A stretch of DNA of 64,000 nucleotides, taken from Trinickia dinghuensis. Its GTDB lineage: Bacteria > Pseudomonadota > Gammaproteobacteria > Burkholderiales > Burkholderiaceae. The DNA lies in assembly GCF_003367175.1 (NCBI RefSeq), contig NZ_QRGA01000017.1, positions 124,001 to 188,000 on the forward strand. Direction: 5' to 3'. Shown in pieces: positions 52,399 to 61,703 of this stretch. A program made the position numbers and the translations under genes. Each line of letters opens with the position of its first letter. The first letter of the stretch is position 1. Below the pieces are notes generated by a model. It made no database searches. It had not been told where the DNA came from and saw only the letters and a list, made by a program, of their open reading frames with translations.

Positions 52399-53760
52399 AT
52401 GAAGATGCACACAATCGGAGCCGCGTCCGCTGTCGCGGCAGCTTTACTGCTCATCGGCCACGTTGCGTTTGCGGATGATCTGACGCCGGTCGGCGCCGAT
52501 CGGGCTGCGAGCAAGGACGGCCTCGTTCCGGCCTTCTCGGGACGCCAAGCACCGGACGCAGGCTGGGCCTACGGCAAGTTTCGCGGTGACTTTTGGAAGC
52601 ACAAAGGCGAGAAGCCGCTGTATTCGATCGACGCTCAAAACGTCGACAAATACGCCGACAAACTTTCGCCGGGCGAGATCCAGCTGATCAAGCAGCAGAA
52701 GGGCTATCGGATGGACGTCTATCCGTCGCATCGCGAATGCGAGCTGCCGGATTTCGTCGAGAGCAATTCTCAAGCGAACCTGACGCAGGCGAAGCTTGCG
52801 TCCGACGGTGAAACAGTTCAGGCAGCGGTGTTCCCCGGTGTTCCGTTCCCACAGCCGAAGAACGGCGCCGAGGCCATCCTGAACTATGAGACGCGCTATC
52901 GAGGCGAAGGAATCGAATGGGCGCCGCTCGTCACCGTGATCTCTCCGCGCCCGGGCAGCAGCGACTGGATCGATGCCACGGGGCCGCAGGTCTTCTATTT
53001 CGCCGCCGGCAAGGACGGCAAGGCATCACCTCAGAGCGTCGATCAACTGAGCCTGGCCGCCTACTTTTCGATCGATTCGCCGCCGGCGCTCGCCGGGCAG
53101 GCTTTCGTCCAGCGCCAGTACTTCGATAAGGACTCCGAAACGTACTACTACTTTCCGGGGCAACGTCGCGTGCGGCGCATGCCGGCCTACACGCACGACG
53201 CGCCGCTGATCGGCTTCGAAAATCAGTATCTGATCGACGAATCCAACATGTTCAACGGCTCGATCGACCGCTTCAACTGGAAGCTGGTCGGCAAGAAGGA
53301 AATGATCGTGCCGTACGACGATTTCGGCATGTACACCTTCAACACGAAGCTGCGTGACGTGGCCACGCCGGCCGGTATCGCACCCGATCACCGCCGGTAT
53401 GAAGTGCACCGCGTCTGGGAGGTCGAGGCGACGCTCAAGCCTACCGCGCGCCACGCCGCATCGAAGAAGGTCTTCTATCTCGATGAGGACAGCTGGCTCG
53501 CGCTCGTCGGCGAGGACTACGACGCGCAAGGCAAGCTCTGGAAGGTACGTGAAAGCTATCCGATTCCGGTCTGGGAGCTGGGCGGAGCCTGCGATAACGA
53601 GCCGTTCGCGCAGTACGACCTCAGTGACGGGCGTTACGTTTTCGACGGCTCGTCGATCGGCCAAGGCAAGGACATTCGCTGGTACGAACAAATCAACGAT
53701 CCGCGTTTCAAGCAGGATTTCTACACGGCGGAATCGTTGCGGTCCGTGAGCGAGCGCTAA
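52399..53760 (+). CDS. DUF1329 periplasmic/outer-membrane protein
   Basis: A 453-residue exported protein of the DUF1329 family. A Sec signal peptide (MKMHTIGAASAVAAALLLIG, cleaved near VAFA-DD) is followed by DLTPVGADRAASKDGLVPAF, the characteristic family start. Other family stretches are YYYFPGQRRVRRMPAYTHDA and MNGSIDRFNWKL-like FNGSIDRFNWKLVGKKEM. The DUF1329 fold is predicted to be LolA/LolB-like in related proteins. The gene nearly always travels with DUF1302 and MMPL genes, as here. GGAAGGAG precedes the ATG. A lipid- or hydrophobe-carrying role in the envelope is inferred. Confidence 0.88.
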   Translation: MKMHTIGAASAVAAALLLIGHVAFADDLTPVGADRAASKDGLVPAFSGRQAPDAGWAYGKFRGDFWKHKGEKPLYSIDAQNVDKYADKLSPGEIQLIKQQKGYRMDVYPSHRECELPDFVESNSQANLTQAKLASDGETVQAAVFPGVPFPQPKNGAEAILNYETRYRGEGIEWAPLVTVISPRPGSSDWIDATGPQVFYFAAGKDGKASPQSVDQLSLAAYFSIDSPPALAGQAFVQRQYFDKDSETYYYFPGQRRVRRMPAYTHDAPLIGFENQYLIDESNMFNGSIDRFNWKLVGKKEMIVPYDDFGMYTFNTKLRDVATPAGIAPDHRRYEVHRVWEVEATLKPTARHAASKKVFYLDEDSWLALVGEDYDAQGKLWKVRESYPIPVWELGGACDNEPFAQYDLSDGRYVFDGSSIGQGKDIRWYEQINDPRFKQDFYTAESLRSVSER

Positions 53761-53829
53761 GACTCATCGCAAAAACAGGGAACGGCGAGCCCCAAAGGCG
53801 TTCGCCGGTACGAGGTTGACGGTGGAGAC

Positions 53830-55659
53830 ATGATGAAAACGAAGACGATCGGCAGGCACGCGGCGGTTTCGCTGGCGATGTTCGGAGCGGCGGTGCCGAC
53901 TGCATACGCTTACCAGTTTTCCACGGGGATCAACGATCTCACGGGATCGTGGGTGACGAATCTCACGGCGGGGGCGGGGATTCGCACGAAGAATCCGAGT
54001 TGCTCGCTCACCGGAGATCCGAACTCGTTCGGCTGCGGAGCGGGGGCGAACACCAATCAATGGGGCTTCGGCGACGATGGCGATTTGAACTATCGCAAGG
54101 GTCAACCGTTCAGCACGTACATCAGCGCGACGAGCGAATTGCTGATGACGATGCCCAGCGAAGGCCTCAAGTTCATGGTGCGCGGCACCGGGATGTACGA
54201 CTTCCTCGCCGGCGATACCAATCGAACGCCGCTGTCGAGTACGGCCAAGGCGCAGGTCGTCTACAACGCGCAGCTGCTCGATCTGTGGGCCGAGAAGGAC
54301 TTCACGATCAACGGCGAGGCAGCGCATTTCCGGCTCGGTAACCAGGTGATCAACTGGGGCGAGAGCATGTTCGCGATGGGCGGCATCAACGCCACCAACT
54401 CGCTCGACATCCAGAAATTGCTGATCCCCGGCTCGCAATTGAAGCAAGCGCTGCTGCCGGCGCCGATGCTCAGCTTCGCGGCAAATCTCGGTCACGGCAT
54501 CAGCACCGAGGACTACTATCAGTTTCAGTGGAACGGCAACCGCTATCCGCCGGTCGGGTCGTTCTGGTCGACCACGAATATCCTGGGCCTTGGGATCGAA
54601 CCGCTGACGGTCAGCACAAATAATCTGAACGCGGCGGGTCCGAGTGCGGGGACGATCGCAGGACCGAGCAGCGGCAATCAAGGCACCCTCAACGGGATCT
54701 ACAACGGTTTGGTCAACGGGGCGTACGCCGGGCCGCCGTACAACGACATCGGCCTTCCTGTCGGTTGGCAATCGCCTTCGAAGTACAAGCCGCAGTTCGG
54801 CGTGAAGTTCAACTATTCGCCGCGCTCGTTCGACGCGAACTTCGCGTTCTACTATGAGAACTACACCGACAAATCTCCCGTGCTCAGTTCGCTGGCGAAT
54901 GGGACGGCGCAGTGGTCGTATCTGCAGAACCGGCAGCTGTTCGGCGTCAGCGCGAACTTCGGGCTGGGCCCGTGGGCAATCGGCACCGAGCTGTCGTATC
55001 GCCCTCACGATGCCGTGGCGCTGTCGAGCTGCTATGGCGCGGGCGGTCCGCTCGATCTGAACACGAACGGCGTGGCCGGCATCAATTGCAATCAATGGGC
55101 CGACGAGAAGAAGTTTCAGTACGACCTCAACGGCATCCTGGCGCTCACGCGCAGCGAGTATCCGTTTCTGAAGCTGATCGGCGCGGATAGCGCGGCGCTG
55201 ACGTGGGAACTCACGTGGATCTATTACCCAGGGTTGAGCTCGAGCGGCGTGACGCGCACGGTCAATGGGCAGACGGTCACGCAGGTGCCGCAGGCGGGCT
55301 ACCTGCCGTGGCTGACCAACGGAACGCTCGGCTATCCGGTCACGATGGCGCAGGGCACATCGAGTTCAGTGGGGGCCACGGTCGACTTCAACTGGACCTA
55401 TGACGGCTCCCTGATACACGGCTGGCAGGTCACCCCGGGCATCACATTCGCCGATGGACTGTACGGCTACACGCCGACGCTGAGCGCGAATTACTTGCAG
55501 GGTGCGAAGTCGGTGAACCTCTACGTGCTGTTCAACCAGAACCCGGCGGTCTGGCAAGCGGGCATCAACTACACGATGTTCTGGGGCGGGCACAACACCG
55601 TGGGCAATCCCTACTCGGATCGCAATTTCGTCGGGATGTTCGTGACGCGCAACTTCTGA
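53830..55659 (+). CDS. DUF1302 outer-membrane protein
   Basis: A 609-residue predicted outer-membrane beta-barrel of the DUF1302 family. A signal peptide (MMKTKTIGRHAAVSLAMFGA, to ~AYA) is followed by YQFSTGINDLTGSWVTNLTA. Family stretches include FRLGNQVINWGESMFAMGGI with NATNSLDIQKL, and PAPMLSFAANLG. The chain ends in MFVTRNF with a C-terminal Phe, as outer-membrane barrels do. It lies between the DUF1329 and MMPL genes and would form the outer-membrane part of a hydrophobe uptake or export path. Confidence 0.88.
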   Translation: MMKTKTIGRHAAVSLAMFGAAVPTAYAYQFSTGINDLTGSWVTNLTAGAGIRTKNPSCSLTGDPNSFGCGAGANTNQWGFGDDGDLNYRKGQPFSTYISATSELLMTMPSEGLKFMVRGTGMYDFLAGDTNRTPLSSTAKAQVVYNAQLLDLWAEKDFTINGEAAHFRLGNQVINWGESMFAMGGINATNSLDIQKLLIPGSQLKQALLPAPMLSFAANLGHGISTEDYYQFQWNGNRYPPVGSFWSTTNILGLGIEPLTVSTNNLNAAGPSAGTIAGPSSGNQGTLNGIYNGLVNGAYAGPPYNDIGLPVGWQSPSKYKPQFGVKFNYSPRSFDANFAFYYENYTDKSPVLSSLANGTAQWSYLQNRQLFGVSANFGLGPWAIGTELSYRPHDAVALSSCYGAGGPLDLNTNGVAGINCNQWADEKKFQYDLNGILALTRSEYPFLKLIGADSAALTWELTWIYYPGLSSSGVTRTVNGQTVTQVPQAGYLPWLTNGTLGYPVTMAQGTSSSVGATVDFNWTYDGSLIHGWQVTPGITFADGLYGYTPTLSANYLQGAKSVNLYVLFNQNPAVWQAGINYTMFWGGHNTVGNPYSDRNFVGMFVTRNF

Positions 55660-55746
55660 TCGTCGCATTGCCGAAGTACCGCATTGCCGGGAGACGGCAT
55701 CGACGTTCGATGCCGATGCCGTCCACATGTTTGAAGGGAATCTGTC

Positions 55747-58107
55747 GTGTTGAATCGTATAGTCAAAACGCTGGAAAGGATGTTCTTCGGCCACCGCACG
55801 GCCGTGCTCGTGACGATCGGGTTGTTTACCGCCGTCATGGCGGTGTTCGCAGTCCAACTGCGCATGGATGCGGGCTTCGAGAAGCAGATGCCGATCGGCC
55901 ATGAATACATCCGTACCTTCCAGAAATACCGTTCGGATCTGCTGGGCGCGAATCGGATTACGGTGGTCGTGCGCGCCCGCAAAGGTTCGATCTGGACGAA
56001 GGCGGGGCTCACGCGCCTGTACAAGGTGACCCAGGCCGTCACGTATCTGCCGAACGTGGATCGGATCGGCGTGCGATCGCTTTGGACGCCGAACGCCTAC
56101 GTCAACGAGATTACCGACGAAGGGTTTCGCGCCGAACCGATCATTCCCGGCACGATTACGCCCGATCAGTTGACGCCGGATGTCGTCGGCAAGATCCGCC
56201 GCGCCACGACAGTCGCCGGTTATGTCGGCACGCTGGTCTCGCACAACGAAGACAGCGCGATGATCACGGCTGAACTGAACGAACGGGACCGCAACGGCAA
56301 GGTGCTCGATTACATCGCCTTCAACCATCTGCTCGAAGCGCAGATCCGCAAGCCGTTCGAGGATGCCGGCTATGAGATCCAGATCATCGGCTTTGCCAAG
56401 CAGATCGGCGACATCGCGGACGGCGCCAAGGCGGTGCTCGGTTTCTGCGGGATCGCGCTGCTGCTGACCGCACTTGCGGTTTACTGGTACTGCCATTCGG
56501 TTCGCTTCACGGTCCTGCTGATCTCGTGTTCCTTGACGTCGCTCGTCTGGCAGTTCGGAACGTTGAGGATTCTAGGCTTCGGTCTTGATCCTCTCGCGGT
56601 GCTGGTCCCATTCCTCGTGTTCGCGATCGGCGTTTCACACGGCGTGCAGCAGGTCAATTTCATTGTGCGCGAGATCGCCCACGGCCATAGCTCGTATGAT
56701 GCGGCGCGCGAGAGCTTCCGGGGGCTGCTGATTCCGGGCGTGCTGGCGCTCGTGACGGCGTTCGTTTCGTTCATCACGCTGCTGCTGATTCCGATTCCGA
56801 TGGTGCGTGAGTTGGCGATCACGGCATCGCTCGGCGTGGCCTACAAGATCGTCACGAATCTGATCCTGCTGCCGGTTGCCGCTTCCTGCTTCAACTTTAC
56901 GAAGGCCTACGCCGACAGCGCGCTCGAGCGTGCCGAGCAGCGCGCAAGGCCGCTGCGCGTGCTCGCGAAAGTCGCGCAGCCAAAATGCGCCTTGTTGGCC
57001 GTCGCGCTGACGTTCGTCGTGTTCGCGCTGGCTGCATGGCAAAGCCGCGACCGCGTGATCGGCACGCTGCAGCCCGGCGCACCGGAGTTGCGCGCGGACG
57101 CGCGTTTCAATCGGGATGCAACGTCGATCGCGGGCAATTACGACATCGGCCTCGACTGGCTGACGGTGGCGATCGAATCGAAAGGCAAGGCCTGCGACAA
57201 CCCGGCGGTCGGCCTCTATGAGGACGACTTCACGAGCGCCATGCGTACCGAACCTGGCGTTGTTTCGGTCGAATCCTATTCGGCGATGCTGCGTCGCTAC
57301 AACCAGGGCTACAACGAGGACTACCCGAAGATGAACGTCGTGCCGATCGATCCGGAGAACTACGGGGCGGTGTCGGTCGATGTCGGCCGCGTGAAGGGCT
57401 TCATGAGAAGCGATTGCAGCATGACGGCCGTGCATCTGTTCCTCAGCGATCACAAGGCCACGACGATCAATCGGGTGCTCGACGATGTGAAGCAATACCG
57501 TGCCTCGCATCCGTTCCCCGGCATCAACGTGCGCTTGGCGGCGGGCAACGCGGGCGTGCTGGCCGCGACGAACGAAGAGGTGGCAAAGAGCGAGTTGCCG
57601 ATGATGCTGTACGTGTACGCGGCGATCGTGATTCTCGTGTTCCTTGCGTACCGCGACTGGCGCGCGATGTTGGCCTGCTGCGTGCCGCTGTCGGTCGCCA
57701 CCTTCATCGGCTACTGGTTCATGAAGGAGTTGCAGATCGGGCTGACGGTGGCAACGCTGCCCGTGATGGTGCTGGCCGTGGGGATCGGCGTGGATTACGC
57801 GTTCTATATCTACAACCGGCTGCAAGTGCACCTCGCCGGCGGTCAGACGATTGTGAAGGCGGTGCAGCATGCCATGCTCGAAGTGGGCGTGGCGACGATC
57901 TTCACGGCGATCACGCTGGCCATCGGCGTGGCGACGTGGAGCTTCTCGGCCCTCAAATTCCAGGCCGACATGGGCAAGCTGCTCGCGTTCATGTTCCTCG
58001 TGAATCTGCTGATGGCGATGACGGCGCTGCCTGCCTTGGCCTCGATTCTCGAGCGCTGGTTCCCGCGCCGCAAACCGGCGCGCGCACCGGGCTTGTTCAG
58101 CCACTGA
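55747..58107 (+). CDS. MMPL/RND-superfamily hydrophobe transporter
   Basis: A 786-residue RND-superfamily protein of the MMPL/HpnN-like branch, built as two repeats. Each has one N-terminal helix, a periplasmic domain (~45-210 and ~440-610) and a six-helix bundle (~225-390 and ~620-765). Signature stretches are FLVFAIGVSHGVQQVNFIVR and VMVLAVGIGVDYAFYIYNRL (sterol-sensing-type G-x-x-x-D helix). The start is GTG at 55747 behind AAGGGA. Such proteins move lipids or other hydrophobic molecules across or out of the inner membrane. Here it would work with DUF1329 and DUF1302. Confidence 0.88.
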   Translation: MLNRIVKTLERMFFGHRTAVLVTIGLFTAVMAVFAVQLRMDAGFEKQMPIGHEYIRTFQKYRSDLLGANRITVVVRARKGSIWTKAGLTRLYKVTQAVTYLPNVDRIGVRSLWTPNAYVNEITDEGFRAEPIIPGTITPDQLTPDVVGKIRRATTVAGYVGTLVSHNEDSAMITAELNERDRNGKVLDYIAFNHLLEAQIRKPFEDAGYEIQIIGFAKQIGDIADGAKAVLGFCGIALLLTALAVYWYCHSVRFTVLLISCSLTSLVWQFGTLRILGFGLDPLAVLVPFLVFAIGVSHGVQQVNFIVREIAHGHSSYDAARESFRGLLIPGVLALVTAFVSFITLLLIPIPMVRELAITASLGVAYKIVTNLILLPVAASCFNFTKAYADSALERAEQRARPLRVLAKVAQPKCALLAVALTFVVFALAAWQSRDRVIGTLQPGAPELRADARFNRDATSIAGNYDIGLDWLTVAIESKGKACDNPAVGLYEDDFTSAMRTEPGVVSVESYSAMLRRYNQGYNEDYPKMNVVPIDPENYGAVSVDVGRVKGFMRSDCSMTAVHLFLSDHKATTINRVLDDVKQYRASHPFPGINVRLAAGNAGVLAATNEEVAKSELPMMLYVYAAIVILVFLAYRDWRAMLACCVPLSVATFIGYWFMKELQIGLTVATLPVMVLAVGIGVDYAFYIYNRLQVHLAGGQTIVKAVQHAMLEVGVATIFTAITLAIGVATWSFSALKFQADMGKLLAFMFLVNLLMAMTALPALASILERWFPRRKPARAPGLFSH

Positions 58108-58185
58108 TGCGCATGGATGTCGACGAGCACGATGACAGTACTAGCAAGCCACAGAGAGTGACTGAGACCTACCGAGACTGAAGCC

Positions 58186-59163
58186 ATGATCAAAACGCTT
58201 ATTGCCGCCGCCGCGCTGTGTGCGAGTGCCGCCGCGTTCGCCGGAGCTGGAACTGGAGCCGCCGGAACGGTAGCGGATTGGGCCGCGATGCCCGCCCATG
58301 CGTGGCCCGCACCGGCTCACATGATGCTCATGGACGCCGCGCGCGCGGGTTCGCGCCTTGTCGCCGTGGGCGAGCACGGCGTCATCGTTCATTCGGACGA
58401 TGGCGGGACAACGTGGCAGCAGGCCAGCAAAGTGCCGGTTTCGGCAACGCTGTCGGCGGTTACGTTCACCGACGCCCAGCACGGTTGGGCGGTCGGTCAA
58501 TGGGGCGTGATTCTCGCGACGAGCGACGGCGGCGATACGTGGCGCAGGCAGCGCATCGACCTTTCGACCGATCAGCCGCTGTTCTCCGTCCTCTTCACGA
58601 GCGCGAGGGACGGGATCGCGGTGGGCCTGTGGTCGCTGATGCTGGTCACGCACGATGGCGGCCTTACATGGACCAAGGTCGCGGTGCCGAAACCGCCGGG
58701 GGCGAGTCGAGCAGACCGCAATCTCTATCACCTCTTCGCTGATCGCCAAGGCGCGCTGTACATCGACTCGGAACAAGGGATGGTGCTCAAGTCGACCGAC
58801 GGCGGCGCGGATTGGACTTACCTCACGACAGGCGGCAAAGGCACGTTGTGGAGCGGAGTGGCATTACCCGACGGGCGGATCGTCGTGGGCGGTTTGCTAG
58901 GCAGCATGTACCAGAGCACCGACGGCGGCACGACGTGGTCGCCGGTGAACACGGGCACGAAAAGCTCGATCACGGATCTGGTTGCAGCGGGCAACGGACT
59001 GCTCGGTGTCGGGCTCGACGGCTTGGTGTTCAAGCAGCGCACCGCGGGCGAGTCGCTCGAGGTCATGCACCGGGAGGATCGCGCGACGCTGACCGCGGCG
59101 CTGCCCGAACCGGGGGCTAAGGAGATGCTGTTTTCACAGGATGGCGTGCTCGCATCGCGTTGA
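58186..59163 (+). CDS. YCF48-like beta-propeller, exported
   Basis: A 325-residue protein with a signal peptide (MIKTLIAAAALCASAAAFAG) and repeated Asp-box/BNR motifs: HSDDGGTTWQQ, TSDGGDTWRR, THDGGLTWTK, STDGGADWTY and STDGGTTWSP, about 40-60 residues apart. This is the YCF48/Hcf136-like propeller. Photosystem assembly is the named role in cyanobacteria, but bacterial homologues next to DUF1302/DUF1329/MMPL genes have another, unknown job, perhaps as a periplasmic scaffold. It starts 78 bp after the MMPL gene; the ribosome site is weak. Confidence 0.87.
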   Translation: MIKTLIAAAALCASAAAFAGAGTGAAGTVADWAAMPAHAWPAPAHMMLMDAARAGSRLVAVGEHGVIVHSDDGGTTWQQASKVPVSATLSAVTFTDAQHGWAVGQWGVILATSDGGDTWRRQRIDLSTDQPLFSVLFTSARDGIAVGLWSLMLVTHDGGLTWTKVAVPKPPGASRADRNLYHLFADRQGALYIDSEQGMVLKSTDGGADWTYLTTGGKGTLWSGVALPDGRIVVGGLLGSMYQSTDGGTTWSPVNTGTKSSITDLVAAGNGLLGVGLDGLVFKQRTAGESLEVMHREDRATLTAALPEPGAKEMLFSQDGVLASR

Positions 59164-59227
59164 GGCATGGCCGGTATGACCTTGCAACACGTGCGTCTCG
59201 CGAGCATCGACGAGCAGGGGGCACGAA

Positions 59228-60736
59228 ATGAAAATCGATTGGGCAACGAAGATGGATCGAAAACGCAAACCTAGGCCGGATCCGCAGACCCGGCGCCAGC
59301 TCTTGCGTCTCGCGGCGGTGGGCGCCGCGTCGCTGGCGGCCGGTGAAGTGTCTTCGGCACGTGCGGCAGTATCCAAGGGGGCCGACGGCGGCGTCCTGGA
59401 CGTCGCGATCGTCGGCGCCGGTCTCGCGGGATTGACCGCGGCGCGCGACCTGAAGCGCGCTGGGTGCGACTCATTCGTCGTGCTGGAAGCGCGCAACCGC
59501 GTCGGCGGGCGCACCTTCAATCACGATCTCGGGCATGGGGTCATCTCCGAGGCGGGAGGGCAATGGATCGGCCCGGGCCAGACGGCGATCGCCGACCTTG
59601 CGCGTGAACTCGAGGTCGGCACGTTCCCGACGTACTACGCCGGCAAGTCGGTCGTGCTGGCGGGCGATGCACGCGTGACGCAGGATTTCAACGGCGGCAC
59701 GGGCGGCGACGAGGCGATCGGCGCCAAGCTCGGAGAACTAGCGCGTGGGGTGCCTTCGGCCGAGCCGTGGAAAGCTCGGCACGCCGCGGAACTCGACGAT
59801 CTGTCGTATGGCGATTGGCTGCTGAAGCAAGGCGTGAACTACGAGAACGGCTATTTCCTCGGTCTGGCCGCGAAGCTTTCCCTCGGCGGTGCGCCCGCCC
59901 AGCTCGGGTTGCTGCACTACTTGTCGATGGTCAACAGCGCGAGCTGCAAGTACGACCAGCTGGAAGCAATCAAAGGCGGTGCGCAGGAAACGCGCTTCGT
60001 CGGCGGCTCACAGGTTCTGAGCATCAAGATGGCAAACGAACTTGGCAGCAAGGTGCGGCTCGCATGCCCGGTCCGAAAGATCTCGGGCTGGAATAGCAGC
60101 GTCGTCGAATTGCATACCGATCAAGGCGTCGTGCGCGCGCGCCGGGTCATCACCGCAATCAATCCGGCGCTGTGCAATCAGATTGCCTTCGATCCTCCGC
60201 TTCCGCAAGGGCGCGCACAGCTGCAGCAACGTTGGCCCGCCAACGCGCCGATGCGCAAAACGGTGCACGTCTACGACAAGCCGTTCTGGCGCGACGACGG
60301 CTACTGCGGCGAGATCTTTCAAGTCGGCGGGCCGGTATTTCTCGCCTACGACAATTCGCCGCCCGACGCATCGCTCGGCGTGATTGCCGCGTTCGTTCCG
60401 CCGGGCGCGTTGCCGAGCGATTCCAAGGGGGCGGAGCAAGCGCTATCCGCCGTCTATGCCAAAGCATTCGGGGAAAAGGCGCTGCATCCGACGCAATACC
60501 ACGACTACGATTGGGGCCGAGTCGATCCGTGGACTTTGCAATGCATTCATCCGCTGCCGCCCGGCTTCTGGACCACGTGGGGCGAATACCTGCGTCCCGA
60601 GGTGGGCGCGTTGATCTGGTCGGGGACGGAAACGGCCGACATCTGGGCCGGTTCGATGGACGGTGCCGTGCGATCCGGACACCGCGCGGCCTTGCAAGCG
60701 CTGGCGGCGCTGGCGCAGCCGAGCGAGGTGGCCTAG
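59228..60736 (+). CDS. Tat-exported amine-oxidase-fold flavoprotein (second paralogue)
   Basis: A 502-residue paralogue of the flavoprotein at 48639, with many identical blocks (GAGLAGLTAARDL, LEARNRVGGRT, GGQWIGPGQTA, VRKISGW, SGTETADIWAG). A Tat signal is present (RR at 22-23 in QTRRQLLRL, cleavage near SARA). By alignment with MAO-B, the conserved lysine is kept (RKTVHVYDKPFWR), the covalent-FAD Cys is missing, one aromatic-cage Tyr is Cys and the other is Ser476 (AGSMDG) where the first paralogue has Tyr473. This single difference could change substrate choice. The cytochrome gene follows with no gap. Confidence 0.87.
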   Translation: MKIDWATKMDRKRKPRPDPQTRRQLLRLAAVGAASLAAGEVSSARAAVSKGADGGVLDVAIVGAGLAGLTAARDLKRAGCDSFVVLEARNRVGGRTFNHDLGHGVISEAGGQWIGPGQTAIADLARELEVGTFPTYYAGKSVVLAGDARVTQDFNGGTGGDEAIGAKLGELARGVPSAEPWKARHAAELDDLSYGDWLLKQGVNYENGYFLGLAAKLSLGGAPAQLGLLHYLSMVNSASCKYDQLEAIKGGAQETRFVGGSQVLSIKMANELGSKVRLACPVRKISGWNSSVVELHTDQGVVRARRVITAINPALCNQIAFDPPLPQGRAQLQQRWPANAPMRKTVHVYDKPFWRDDGYCGEIFQVGGPVFLAYDNSPPDASLGVIAAFVPPGALPSDSKGAEQALSAVYAKAFGEKALHPTQYHDYDWGRVDPWTLQCIHPLPPGFWTTWGEYLRPEVGALIWSGTETADIWAGSMDGAVRSGHRAALQALAALAQPSEVA

Positions 60737-61417
60737 ATGAAGCGCGCAATCATCATCGGTGCCATTGTCGCAATCGCGGGGCTCTCGGGCGTAGGTGCGC
60801 TCTATGGACGGGACTTGCTCGACGGCATGCAGTTCGAAAAAGCGATGGGCGAGATCGGTAAGGCGAACGAGGCCAACGCCGGTTCCTGGCCGCAACCTCA
60901 AGAGACCTGTTTCTTCTGCCACGGCGCGCACGGCCAGTCGTCCAATTCTTGGTACCCGTCGCTGTCGGGTCAGCCGGAGGCTTATGTCATCGCTCAGTTG
61001 CACGCGTTCGCCGAGGATAAGCGCCGCAACCCCTACATGGGACCGCTGGCGAGATCGCTCACGGACGATCAGATGGAAGCCATGGCGGCGTACTTCGCAC
61101 GGCAAACCCCGGCGCGAAACGAAAGCGTTCAAGCCGACGCGGCGCTGAAACAGCGAGGTCTGGCTTTGATCCGAGCGAGCAGTTGTCAAGCTTGCCATGG
61201 CATTGCCCTGATGGGTAAGGAGAAGACGCCGCGCCTAGCGGGTCAGGGCGAAGGGTATCTGGCGAATCAGCTTGCCGCGTTCAAGACGGGGCAGCGTCTC
61301 GACCCGGCCGGGCCGATGAACGGTATCGCGTCCACGTTGTCCACGGACGATATCCGAGCGGTGGCCCGTTATATCGCAAGCCTCTCGCCTGACGGACACG
61401 CTGTCGGTACGCAATAG
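60737..61417 (+). CDS. Membrane-anchored dihaem cytochrome c (second paralogue)
   Basis: A 226-residue c-type cytochrome, paralogous to the one at 50141. One N-terminal hydrophobic anchor (AIIIGAIVAIAGLSGVGALY), then two haem motifs, C58-F-F-C61-H62 and C150-Q-A-C153-H154, in two c4-like domains. Its ATG follows directly on the TAG of the flavoprotein gene, so the two are translated together. It is the presumed electron acceptor of that flavoprotein. A terminator hairpin stands 83 bp after the stop and ends the second unit. Confidence 0.9.
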   Translation: MKRAIIIGAIVAIAGLSGVGALYGRDLLDGMQFEKAMGEIGKANEANAGSWPQPQETCFFCHGAHGQSSNSWYPSLSGQPEAYVIAQLHAFAEDKRRNPYMGPLARSLTDDQMEAMAAYFARQTPARNESVQADAALKQRGLALIRASSCQACHGIALMGKEKTPRLAGQGEGYLANQLAAFKTGQRLDPAGPMNGIASTLSTDDIRAVARYIASLSPDGHAVGTQ

Positions 61418-61500
61418 CAAAGCCGATGGCGGTGACGAAGGCCCCGGCAACGGGAGCCGCAGCGTCGTCGATAGCGATCGCATCGAAGCAATGCATGGTG

Positions 61501-61522
61501 ACAGGGAATCCCCCTGTTTTTT
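61501..61522 (+). terminator. Intrinsic terminator (element copy C)
   Basis: Stem ACAGGG / CCCTGT with loop AATCC, followed by six T residues. It ends the second unit after the cytochrome c gene. It begins 44 bp before the third copy of the promoter-like motif and its stem repeats the core of the hairpin at 48488. Confidence 0.75.
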
Positions 61523-61544
61523 AAAGACTCAAAGTTATTCAATG

Positions 61545-61575
61545 TTGACTAAGATAGGTAATGTGTTCTAAAACG
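61545..61575 (+). promoter_or_regulatory. Repeated promoter/operator element, copy C
   Basis: TTGACTAAGATAGG-TAATGTGTTCTAAAACG, aligned with copies A and B. Here the -35-like box is TTGACT, five of six matches to the sigma-70 consensus, and TCTAAA is the -10-like box after a 16-bp spacer, which supports reading all three as promoters. The first gene of the third unit begins 128 bp downstream. Confidence 0.65.
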
Positions 61576-61703
61576 TAAGCGAAATGTGGCCAAGGATTCG
61601 ACCGACGGCCTCGCGCCTACCAGGGCACTTGCTCATCTACTCATTCACTGATTCACATCCGACTGACTTCACTCTCGCGTTTTTTACGTCTCAGGAGACA
61701 CAC

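Noticed and set aside
56635-58104. A 489-codon antisense frame over the MMPL gene
   Set aside because: His/Arg/Gln-rich shadow of transmembrane codons on the other strand.
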